Shown: positions 1 through 10,200 of the stretch, piece after piece
Layout of the letters: the number at the start of each line of letters is the position of its first letter
Numbering within the stretch: the first letter of the stretch is position 1
NCBI GenBank assembly: GCA_012845835.1
Contig: JABAKD010000016.1
Coordinates: 18,437,820 to 18,501,819 of the forward strand
Direction of reading: 5' to 3'
Origin: Undaria pinnatifida
Taxonomy: Eukaryota > Sar > Phaeophyceae > Laminariales > Alariaceae
Length of the DNA stretch: 64,000 nucleotides
Program-made: the position numbers and the translations under genes
The notes under the pieces: generated by a model
Database searches by the model: none
What the model was told of the DNA's origin: nothing
The model's input: the letters and a program-made list of their open reading frames with translations, nothing else

Positions 1-47
1 ACCCCCTATTGCATCTTTGCTGCATCCCCAGCGCAGAGAGGAAAATA

Positions 48-247
48 CCAGGGTTTTCCACGGGTCAGGTCGAGTCAGGGTAACCCGTCCCGAGCCGCGA
101 CATATAAAATCCTCTGACCCGACCTGACCCGACCCGCCCCGTGAGATTTGAAACACCTCCCGACGCGACCCCATTCAACCCGCGAGATATTGATAAACCT
201 TCTGACATGGTCTGCGGGTCGGGCTGTGACCCGTGAAAAAACCCTGG
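48..247. mobile_element. Short TIR element, family M, copy 1
   Basis: The left end CCAGGGTTTTCCACGGGTCA and the reverse complement of the right end (CCAGGGTTTTTTCACGGGTC) are near-identical terminal inverted repeats. The interior is rich in CCCGA-type words. It lies in the intron upstream of the first visible ferlin exon. It has no coding capacity and is MITE-like. Related copies lie at 4421-4742, 8615-9730 and 36762-36971. No clear target duplication is visible. Confidence 0.6.
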
Positions 248-650
248 ACAATACGCTCCGCCCGTGGGACTCGCTCTTCCCCTAGATACTTGTGTGACGG
301 AAGATACGCTCTGTCCGTAAAACCTGCTCTATCTGTAGACACGTACGTGTCGTCTGTGCCGTCCAATATGCACCTCTGTCATGATAGTTGTTGAAAAAGA
401 GTTCTAGTTTTTTTTTTTCACCCTCAATTACGCGGGCACGTTGTTGAAACTAGCACGAACAGCCCAAAAATGTCCATAATCGGACAAAAAACCCGAATAG
501 ATCTATGGAGTAGTTGGAGACTTGCCAAATATCGTTTCCCTGCTTGTGCTAGCCACAACGTTTACCGCAGCACCGGCCACGTTTCATCGCCGACACGAAA
601 AGCGACGACGACGACAACAATAACAATAACCTCAACAACAACGTTTGCAG

Positions 651-741
651 GATTGGTTCGGCGTCGGAAAAGCCCCCGACGATGCGCGGTGGCTTGAGCT
701 CACGAAGCGAGACCCGGAGGCAGGGACCGTCGAACGAATGG
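651..741 (+). CDS. Ferlin exon A (internal)
   Basis: The acceptor is ACGTTTGCAG/GAT at 650/651 and the donor is ATGG/GTCAGT at 741/742. It encodes 30 residues ending in ERM plus the first base of a Gly codon, which the next exon completes (G/GA). Confidence 0.8.
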
Positions 742-1909
742 GTCAGTACTCGCGCTACTCCGTAGCCCCATGCGTATCAAATACTAACCTCCCGAATCAT
801 TCGTCGCCGTGCTCAAGTCTTTAAAACGATGCTAATTTCTAGTTTTGGCCATGTCGACAAATACGGATCGCTTTCGAGATCGCTGAAGCCGGATTATTAG
901 AGCTGTGGGTCGGCAAGACTTAAGTCACCAACTAGTCGCAAGCCAAACTACTAGCTAGTCGTTTCCTTAAGGTGCCGACTATCCAACTTATTGGGCATCC
1001 GTGCTTGCAGGAAGAAATCATTGATGTAGAGCACGTTTTTTTCTTGTTTGGCCGGGGCACCTTGGCCAGGGGAAGCTGATTTGTCTCGCTTCGCTTCTCT
1101 GACTCAAGTCGGCAAGTCTCTGTCGACCATCGTCTGGTTTCGCCAGCCGACTTGCCGATTAAAACAATTTAGCTGGCTAACGGCACCTACGGGTTAGTTA
1201 TTGTCGTAAAATCCTGCCGACTTGCAGCCCTATGGATTACACGTCCGCGGGAGCCGACCGATCCACCAACGCACAAAAGTTGACGACAGTTGAAAAAATA
1301 TCCTGCTACGGGAGTTGCTAATGACAGGCAAGCTATGATATTAACAGTATATATGGTTGCACCATTGGCCGGTCATGATGAGAATGTTTCTTGTGGCTCT
1401 TCTTTTTGACAAGGCCCTCGCAGGACGACAATAAAAATACATTCGTAGGATACTTTTTGGCCGCGTTATTTCCCCCCTCGAAATTGTTTTGGGTGAGTTC
1501 GAACGGTGCCCAGAACGATAGGACAAACTCCCGCCGAAAAAAGCCCGCTACGTCATGGAACGGTGGGTGGTAGAAACGAAAACGCCTTACTTGCACTCTA
1601 CCACTACCCCCCTCCACAAAGGTGGAAGATTTCTCAATCAATAAGTTACTTGATCGATTGTCGCTCTAAATGTGTATCCCTCCCTCCCCCCAACCCACTC
1701 CCGAATGTAAACGCCTTTATATCACAGGAAAAGTGCTTATCTCGTTGGAGCTCCTGCCGAAAGATTCGGCAGATGCACAGCCCGTCGGTTCGGGGCGAAA
1801 CGAACCAAACCAGAACCCTTACCTGCCTCCTGCGGCCGGGCGCATGAAGTTCTCTTTTAACCCCTTCCGCCTCTCCATGTCTCTCCTGGGCCCGAAGGCC
1901 TTCTATAAG
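651..1909 (+). CDS. Ferlin-family protein, C-terminal fragment (two exons)
   Basis: Exons 651-741 and 1728-1909 join in phase (30 codons plus 1 nt, then 2 nt plus 60 codons). The translation starts DWFG, runs through PDDARWLEL and then MGKVLISLELLP, PVGSGRNEPNQNPYLPP and GRMKFSFNPF. This is the stretch between the last C2 domain and the C-terminal membrane anchor of ferlins, which are tail-anchored multi-C2 proteins that act in calcium-triggered membrane fusion and repair. The reading comes from the family's conserved GR.EPN.NP.L.PP pattern. All earlier C2 domains must lie left of position 1. The membrane anchor is not resolved: either the transcript splices at 1909 (AAG/GTTCGT), or it reads on to a TGA at 1946-1948 after 12 more residues (VRGCVWLCAALR). 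Ferlins occur in most flagellate protists, which suits the BBS4 neighbour. Confidence 0.8.
742..1727 (+). other. Ferlin intron, 986 bp
   Basis: It is AT-rich with short ORFs only. The acceptor is a weak pyrimidine stretch followed by TATATCACAG. I saw no repeat copies or RNA genes in it. Confidence 0.6.
1728..1909 (+). CDS. Ferlin exon B
   Basis: The acceptor is ATATCACAG/GA. It encodes GKVLISLELLPKD through GPKAFYK, which contains the ferlin signature PVGSGRNEPNQNPYLPP. The donor AAG/GTTCGT is non-optimal, and the frame stays open to a TGA at 1946-1948, so this could also be the terminal exon. Confidence 0.8.
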
Positions 1910-1948
1910 GTTCGTGGTTGTGTGTGGCTGTGTGCAGCTCTTCGCTGA

Positions 1949-4420
1949 AGGCGGTGAAGCGGGACACGCTTCAGCCGTACCTAGGCGTTGAGAGATGGGA
2001 GAGGTAGAGCTCGAGTACACCGTCCTTTGTTTCGCGGGACTTATCTAGATATCGGTAGACGCAAGCAAGATGGACGATGACTGTTTGAGATAACCTTTTT
2101 GGGGCCCATTTGCAGCGACCAAAAAGCGGTGATTGCGACATTTTCAAGCGTCTACGAGGGGCATGAGCGCGCAGCGGTACGCGTAGTATTATGCCGCACC
2201 CGTCCTGTGCGACCCCTTGTATTGTTGTACTTCGGACACCATTTTCAACATCCCCCAATCAGCCGCGCCCGATGCTGTAATCATCAATTTTCGTCCTCCA
2301 TGTTTCCCTCTGAAGCCTCAAAGGGGTTCTGTGCGTACTGTAAACCCGACGTGTCATCGTTTCAGGGACACTCCTACATTGAACGTAAAAAAAACTCGAT
2401 TCGTGCTGCTTTTTTAATTGACGTTATGTCACGTTTTCCAGAAACAAATCACGTTTTATATTCCATGTCACGATATTTGTGACACATATATATATATATT
2501 TGTTTTTTCCGAAAACTTTTCTTTTATCAACGGTTCATGACAAGCAGCACATCACAATTCGCGAAAATTTCGTCTTTTTTTTGTCGCATTATATTATGCA
2601 ATTTGTTTTTTGTTTGTCAGGAACGACTCCTACCCATCAACCTTGACGACTGACTCATATCCAATATGGTTGTGTGTTATGGTGTGTACACAAAAAAAAA
2701 GTGCATTCTGGGATCTGTCTGGGTGTTAGTTAAGGCTTCGCATCAAATTTACCCCCGAGGGTTGCAATTTCTCAGTGGCCATGGTGTATCTCTGGCACTG
2801 TGCTTTTGGTGGGAGAGAGGGCGGGGGGGATGTCGATTATATATCGTCTTGCATATTGCCTTCGTGTCGTCTCTTTTTTCTCTGACTATTGACCCCTCCC
2901 CTATCTCCCCCTCTTCCCCACGTCGTACCCTGATACTGTGATCACCGTTCGTACGCCGATGATCGTTGTCAGGTTCTCTGCTGCTGCCTGTGCATTATTT
3001 TCGCGGCGTTTATCGCGTTGGCGGGGAATTACATCACCACCTTCGAGAGCTTGTTCTAAAGGGAATCCCAGCCTTTTTCCTATCGCTGTTGACGATGTTA
3101 CCACCTTTGAGCATGATAGCCAGAGGTATTCCCAGCTTTTCCTGTCGATGTTGCTGTTCCCACCCCTGTGTTGCTGTTGTTGTTTTGACTAAGGGCTGTT
3201 CCTGAAGAAACGCCTTTTTTTTCTCCTAAAATTGGAAAAATTCGGGAATGTTTTGGATGTTTGAACAAACTAGGAGACTTTCTGTCATGAACTTGAAATT
3301 TTAAACAGAGTGCAAAAAACACACGGAGAGCTTAAATTTCTAAGATTCCATTTCTTCCTGGCTTTTACTTGGAAACCAGTTTTTTTTGTAGAGATTTTCG
3401 GCAAAACTTGCTTCGATAAGACTGCCCCTGAGTCTGCGGTAGGCGGGTCACATTTACTTAGGGCCTCTTGTTTCAGCGGCTCTGAGCCACTCTCGCAAGT
3501 GGTCACCTTCTGTGTCTGCGGTGTTGAACTTATGTGCTGTCCGATTTCGCGTTACGCTACGGCGACAACAAAATACTTTTTTCAAGTTTTATTTCGTGAG
3601 TGAGGTGCAGAGCCATTTTCTCGAGTTGCCTAGACTCGATATTGACACTGGGAGGTTCTCCTTCTGCCGTAACCGTGTTGTTGTTGTTGCTGTGGTTGTT
3701 ACATACAGCCACTGAAAATGGTTAAGAAAAAAAAATCCGAACATGAAGATACAGTTTCCATTAGCATAGGCCTTAGGGTTTGGTGTTCTTTGAAGTCACG
3801 AGCTAGCGCGCACTCATCGCTGTATAGCATAGAGCACTTAAAAGCTTCTCTTTGTTTGGTATGCCATGGAGTAGATAGAGTCACACTCGCGAGAGTGGTG
3901 GCCCAGCACCGCGATTAAAACGGCGGTGGAGGTGCGCCAATATCCTGTACTGAACAAGCAATAAAAAACAGGGTAATAAGAATCCAGGCTGAGTGAGATG
4001 TACGGGAAAGTAATGAAGTCGAGAGCCGTTATACTGAAGTTAGTGTTGAATTAAATTTTTCTTAAGTAAGAAACCCAGCCTGGACCAGAATACCTGTGTC
4101 ATATTAGTTGCTTGTACCACTGTATACAACTTCAGAATTGATAAAATGTGTCGTGCGGTCTACGACCCAGCGAATGTTGGATGTTCACCAATCAGGAAGT
4201 AGGTACAGAAAGGAAGGTAGACTTCGTGCGTGGGTTTATTATTTTGGTTTGCCCTCGTGTTCTTCTTCTTGAGATTTTTTTTGCGAGTGAGCGACGTTGA
4301 AGCTCATGCTCCACAGTGGCACATGACAAACATAGAAATAACAATTGCAACCCATGTGAAGTGGCGTGTGCCTGTGTTTTGTGTGGCGTGGTTATAGCCT
4401 CTGCCGGTGCCTCATTTTTC
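1949..4420. other. Non-coding stretch after the ferlin exon
   Basis: No convincing exon was found. A repeat at about 2180-2330 recurs in diverged form at 34360-34460 and 55860-55960 (shared words around TCCCNAATC..GCCCGATGCT and TTTCGACATATTTCCC). A candidate final ferlin exon, acceptor TTCCCAG with hydrophobic residues and TAA near 3132-3189, is possible but unsupported. Confidence 0.4.
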
Positions 4421-4742
4421 CCAGGGATTTTCAAGGGTCGGGTCACTCTTCGCGGGTCGGTTCGGGTTCGCACCTGACTCATGGGCTTAGAAACCTGCTG
4501 ACCCGACCAGACGGGACCCGACCGGATCCGACCCGACCCGACCCGACCCGACCCGACCCGACCCGACCCGACCCGACCCGACCCGACCCGACCCGACCCG
4601 ATCCGATCCGATCCGATCCGATCCGATCCGATCCGACCCGTCAGATTTTGAACACCTCTTCATCTGGACCCGACTCGACCCGCGAGACTTTGAAAAGTTC
4701 TCTAACCGATCCGCGGGTCGGATCGTGACCCGTGACAAGCCT
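4421..4742. mobile_element. TIR element, family M, copy 2, with CCCGA array
   Basis: The ends CCAGGGATTTTCAAGGGTCG and GATCGTGACCCGTGACAAGC form imperfect terminal inverted repeats matching copy 1. The interior holds about 25 tandem units from roughly 4513 to 4636, first CCCGA, then CCGAT. The right arm word TTTGAACACCTC and the word ACCCGCGAGA are shared with copy 1. Confidence 0.65.
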
Positions 4743-6340
4743 TTTTTTTTCGGTCAAGCATGACAAACACGGAGACAACATAACGTAAAGACAGCACATA
4801 TTGAACAGATCACCCCAGGAGCGGAATAGCAAAAACGAGAGACAACGCAGCGCCAGACAGGTGATCAATGGAAGCGTCAGAAACACAACAATTTATGGGT
4901 GGCCGTGCTGGTTATATGGCGCTATGCACTACGCCAGTCAGTCGCATGTGACTGGGTAGTCTGGTGGGCAGTGATATATATCCGACAGACCACGAGCTGA
5001 GTCTGGAGGTCTCACACAATCCGATACATACAACGATTGATTGGCCGACAGTAGAGTAAACGGGTTCTGCAGTAAAAAACATAACCCATATTCGTACCGC
5101 TGCAGTTCTTATCAATATAACAATAGCTCTGCAGCATGTTCTTCCTCGAAAACTGCTACTCCGAGGGTCTTACCGGGAGCAGACGGGGGGACGTAAAAAA
5201 TGCACCTGACAGTGTGTGGGAGTTAACCCATTTTCCAGCTCCTGCAATTATCCTAGTCTAACTCCAAGTGTTTTGTCTCCATGTCGGGAGTGCGGTGCTA
5301 AAAGCTAGTTAATTTATGTTTGTTTTGTCATGCTTTGTGATTGACGCTCACGCCGCATATCATCTGCTTCGACTTCGGAAAGTAATGAATGCCTTAAATT
5401 GGTATGAAGTAATTAAATTTGGGACGTTGTATCGTAGGGTTATGAAATGCGTCGGTCGGGGGGGGGGGGGGGGGGTATTTGCAGTATTACGACGTTGACG
5501 TCTGAAAAACAATAACAGTGCTAACTTGTTGTCGCCGAGAAAGATCAGAAGACACGTCAAGCAGTGGAGAACGCAGATCGTCGGACGGTGAACATAATAG
5601 TAATTAATTTCTACCTTCGAGGGAGACGATACAATCAAAGCGTACGGTTTGCGATGTTTCGTATACGTCAGAGTGCAGTCTGTGCATCATCGACTCAGGC
5701 ACCGAGCTTCAAAGCCCCCCCCGCCCACAATAATTTTTCAATTACACTACAAGTAGCCCTAAACAACTCAAACATAAGCATGCCGCACACAGGGAAAACC
5801 ACATCTACCACACCACCCCCGCCAATCAATCGGAACAACCTTACACCACTCTCAGGCCAGTACCACCGCAGCATTATCAGGTGTACCTAACTTGCAGATC
5901 GGAGGATAAACCTAACAAAAAGCTTTAGTCCGCACATGGCGAAGCAGCCATCGACCATCACTTGGGCATACATTCCAGTATCTAGTGTCCTTAGGTTTAC
6001 TACGACGATCCCCTCAGGGCGTGTTCGAGAGTGCGACTTCGGGACACGAAGCCTTCACCCCGATCTGCCAGGGCTCACACCGCAGTCAGTCGGCCCCAGT
6101 AAAGAGAACATCGCGTAAGATCACTCGACAAAAATAGTGTTCCAGAGTCCGACGTCGGGATACAATGCCTTCATCACGACCCACCAGCGCACACACCGCA
6201 GTCAATCCCACTAACGACGACATTGTTACTACGAAGATCAGTTTGTCCCATTGAAAATATTACGTCACGAGGACTCCTTCAGAGCTTGTTCGAGGGCCTG
6301 GCTTCGTGATATTATGTCTTCATCCCGATCTACGTCCGGA
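4743..6340. other. Intergenic, no gene recognised
   Basis: It contains an 18-nt G run at about 5459-5476 and, from about 5990 to 6340, three diverged copies of a ~125-150 bp unit (shared words TTCGGGACACGAAGCCTTCA, GTCGGGATACAATGCCTTCA and GGCTTCGTGATATTATGTCTTC). No supported exon was found. The missing BBS4 C-terminal exon(s) would have to lie in this region. Confidence 0.4.
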
Positions 6341-6341
6341 C

Positions 6342-6720
6342 CGAGGGCCTGTCAGCGGGGGGGGGGCGTGGGGGTCGGGAAGGAGGGCGCCGGCGTCCGC
6401 GGGAGCAATGATTATTATAGAACGCGAAAGTGTTTGCTGTTTTCACCAGTTCGCCCTCGCCGTGAGGCTCCAAGAGCAAAACAGATACAAACTGTCAGCC
6501 AATGGAGGTGGTAGCCGGGTCGAGGGCCTGTCAGTGGGGGGGGCGTGAGGGTCAGGAAGGAGGGAGTCGGTGCCCGCGTGAGAAAAATGAACATGCGATC
6601 ACCCCCTCCCCCCCCCCCCCGTTTTGGCCATTTTATCTGCACCACGTGGCACCATGTGGCAGCAAGAGCAAAAAACAGGTAAACTGGTGGCCGATAACCG
6701 TGCTATGCGACTACAAGAGA
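6342..6720. repeat. Tandem duplication, ~180-bp unit
   Basis: Two adjacent units start at about 6342 and 6521. Both begin with GAGGGCCTGTCAG followed by a G run, then CGTG(A/G)GGGTC, and both contain a CAAGAGCAAAA word near the end. The second carries a long C run at 6608-6620. Confidence 0.6.
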
Positions 6721-6974
6721 AAACAAAACGAAATGTTGGCCGATGAAGTTTTTCAGAGAGTTAAAGGTGACCGGCCTGCCTCGAAAACTCATTGCATTCG
6801 CCAATGCTATTCCTTACGGAAACGTAGGTGGCACTGCTGTGAACATCACAACTCGATCCCCGAATCCAAAAGGGGAAAAAAACTCGTGCGTTATACTCGT
6901 CTTTGTGGCGTGGGCATCGTGTCTTTGTATCGCGGGCGTCGCGTCTTCGTATGTTTCGCGGGTACATCGTACAT

Positions 6975-7134
6975 AAAATAGTTTGCTTGGTAGAGCTAAA
7001 GTGCGCCACTCATTCCCCGAATATACCTACTGTATTCAGATGGCAACACTCGCACGGATATTACACGTGCCTTTACAACGCGGGCATATCGTACCTCAAA
7101 TAGTTGCTTGAGAGAGCTGCAACATAAATCTTAC
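6975..7134 (-). repeat. Two decayed tandem copies of the BBS4 exon 10 3' end
   Basis: The exon 10 end plus donor (TCAAGCAACTATTTGAGGTA on the minus strand) recurs at about 7090-7116 with one change, and more weakly at about 6976-7000 (CCAAGCAAACTATTTTATGTA). Both are followed by a similar ACGATNTNCCCGCG word. See findings. Confidence 0.6.
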
Positions 7135-7251
7135 CTCAAATAGTTGCTTGAAAGAGCTAAAGTGCTCCGCTGCCTTCTCCGGTTCGTCGTTGGCGAACAA
7201 TGTTATTGCATAGTTCAGATGTGTCAAGTAATCACCGTCCAGTTCGAGCGC
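7135..7251 (-). CDS. BBS4: BBS4 exon 10
   Basis: The acceptor is TTCTCAG/GCG and the donor is GAG/GTAAGA. It has 39 codons ([19 protein letters not shown] and on to FKQLFE), matching the last conserved TPR of BBS4. If unspliced, the frame meets a stop shortly downstream. Confidence 0.9.
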
Positions 7252-10200
7252 CTGAGAACCCCCCCCCGTGCAGAACGTGCACGAACACAGACGCGATTAA
7301 TACGCCTTGGGGCGTCAGAGGGGTGCCATATCAAAACGACAACGGCGACACCATCCAAACGCACCAGTTCCAATTCGTTGGGACTGCGGAGGGATTTGTT
7401 TTCGACGCAAAAACATACAGTATGCGACACCAGTTAGGAGTGAATATCTTATTTCGGGCCAGACTGGAAGTCTTACGTAAGGCACGGTGTGTCCTACACT
7501 ACTTTAATACGAAAGAGGCCGTGTTTTATTCGAGCGAAGCGAGTTTCTAATTCCCACCTGCGGTCCCCCCGTAATAGCGCTCTACTCGAAAAAAAAAAAT
7601 CGTGTGTTTGTACGCTTTAACTTGAATTTAGACTAGGTCACTATAAAAATGAGTGCTGTGGGGTCCCTATAAAAATGAGTGCTGTGGTGGCGGACCACAC
7701 GAAGAAAAAAACAGCACAACAGCACAGCGGGACGCACGAGCACACAGAGCACACAAGCGACCGCCAACACGCGCAGCGGTCGCACAGCAGTCAGCATCAC
7801 ACGCACAGCAGACAACACACGCAATTACAGAGCACGAGGGTAAGGTACACGGGCATGAGCGTCTTCAACGCCGCCTAAGGAACCCAATGATTTCCTCTTC
7901 TGCTGCAAATGCACGACCAATCAATTGCAAGTCAAACGTGGTGCCCCTCGCAATCACACAAACCAATGGCCCGTGGACGCACACATCGGACGACAGTTAC
8001 ATCTATCAGCTGTCGCTCGTTTTAGCGACAGCTACAATATCTTTCTCGTCTAAAGCTCGAGCCTGAAATTCTCTACAGCCAACTTCTTAGGCCCCGTCGC
8101 GTACTGTACGCAGCTTTGTACCCCTGTAGTGACTTCAGAGGGTGGACAGATATCGGGCAAAAACGACGATTACGCCATCGGCCACACGAAGCCGTCCGTG
8201 CTTCTGGGCTAGCGGGGGGGGTGAGGGGCAGACTGCAGGAGCGGCCCATGCACAACAAGCGAAAACATAGCCTTACCTTTTCGTATGCGCTGCAAGCGTT
8301 GTCGAAATCCTCAAGCCTGGCGAGTGTTGTCGCCAGGTACATGTATGACGCGGCAAAATCGGGCTTGAGGTTGATGGCCGCACTGAGGGAGGGAGAAGGC
8401 ACGAAGTCCAAGACGACACAAATCGAAAGCACGCAAGTGCGGGACAGCGGCAGCGGAGAAGGAGGGAAGAAAAAAGGCGCCCCCGATGCATCATGGCGTG
8501 GGTGCCCAACAACCTTTAGTTTCGGAGATAGGCGGGATAATTGTGGTAGTGTACACCTACCCCACACGTTTAACCCTCGTGAGACTTGCAAGAGGCGAAG
8601 CAAGAAAAAAAATACCAGGTCTTTTCACGGGACATTACACGACCTGCGGGTCGTGTGAGGAGGTTTTTCAACATCGCACTGGTCGAATTTCGTCGGATCT
8701 GAAGATGTCCTAAAGCTCACGGGTCGGGTCGGGTCAGTCTGATCGAATAGGGTGACCCGACCCGACCCGACCCGACCCGACCCGACCCGACCCGACCCGA
8801 CCCGACCCGACCCGACCCGACCCGACCCGACCCAACCCGACCCGACCCGACCCGACCCGACCCGACCCGACCCGACCCGACCCGACCCGACCCGACCCGA
8901 CCCGACCCGACCCGACCCGACCCGACCCGACCCGACCCGACCCGACCCGACCCGACCCGACCCGACCCGACCCGACCCGACCCGACCCGAACCCGACCCG
9001 ACCCGACCCGACCCGACCCGACCCGACCCGACCCGACCCGACCCGACCGACCCGACCCGACCCGACCCGACCCGACCCCGACCCGCACCCGACCCGAACC
9101 GACCCGACCCGACGCCCGAACCGAACGAACCGAACCGACCCGACCCGAACGGACCCGACCCCGAACCGAACCGCACCGCACCGCACCGCCACCGCACCGC
9201 ACCGCACCGCACCGCACCGCACCGCACACCGCACCGCACCGCACCGCACCGCACCGCACCGCACCGCACCGCACCGCACCGCACCGCACCGCACCGCCAC
9301 CGCACCGCACCGCACCGCACCGCACCGCACCGCACCGCACCGAACCGAACCGAACCGAACCGAACCGAACCGAACCGAACCGAACCGAACGAACCGAACC
9401 GAACCGAAACGAACCGAACCGAACCGAACCGAACCGAACCGAACCGAACCGAACCGAACCGAACCGAACCGAACCGAACCGAACCGAACCGAACCGAACC
9501 GAACCGAACCGAACCGAACCGAACCGAACCGAACCGAACCGAACCGAACCGAACCGAACCGACCGAACCGAACCGAACCGAACCGACCGAACCGAACCGA
9601 ACCGAACCGAACCGAACCGAACCGAACCGAACCGAACCGAACCGACGAACCGAACCGAACCGAACCGAACCGAACCGAACCGAACCGAACCGAACCGAAC
9701 CGAACCGAACCGATCTGTGAAAATCCCTGAAATCATGACGCTTTAACGAATCGACCACACGTACTGTAGAAACCCCGGCTCTTGTAGGTTAGGAGATGAT
9801 GTGTCAATCACAGAAACGTCACTGCAAAAAATAGACGCACGTGTGCTAGGATAGGGATACCGTGGCACATTGTAGCGTACACAAAAAAATTTTGACGGAC
9901 AGGGGGGGTGGGTTCCTCAACTGAAGAAACACCCAATACCGATGTCATAATAACATCGGTGCTTTACGATAGTATTCCGTGAATACCTACAGTATGCCAT
10001 GGGATTTTGTTCATTGCCTTAAAGGCGCTATTTTTGATCATTTTCCAGGGGTTGTGCGTGCTATTTTTGTCATCGTTAGGTTTTGGTTAAAAAAAAGAGC
10101 TCCTCAAGCGGGGAACCTCCGAAAAATAGTCGTAAGCCCTACCGTAGCATGCGTCTGCTCGGCCACTGACCTGAAGTGGTGGAAGGCCGAGGCGTACTGG

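Larger units (their letters stand above)
8383..10170 (-). other. BBS4 intron 8 (1788 bp)
   Basis: It is occupied mainly by the TIR element with a pentanucleotide satellite (8615-9730). The remainder, 9731-10170, holds an 8-bp perfect hairpin at about 9938-9960 (ACCGATGT / ACATCGGT) and nothing else recognised. Confidence 0.7.

Noticed and set aside
3132..3189. Possible terminal ferlin exon with hydrophobic tail
   Set aside because: The acceptor fits, but the tail is short and Cys-rich and lacks the usual membrane anchor pattern, so it was not annotated.
4366..4728. ORF with PTRPD repeats
   Set aside because: Frame through the CCCGA array of TIR element copy 2.
8625..9758. Very long ORFs on both strands (up to 377 codons) with RFGSV, TRPDP or EPNRT repeats
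   Set aside because: They are produced by a pentanucleotide satellite whose units contain no stop codon in any frame.
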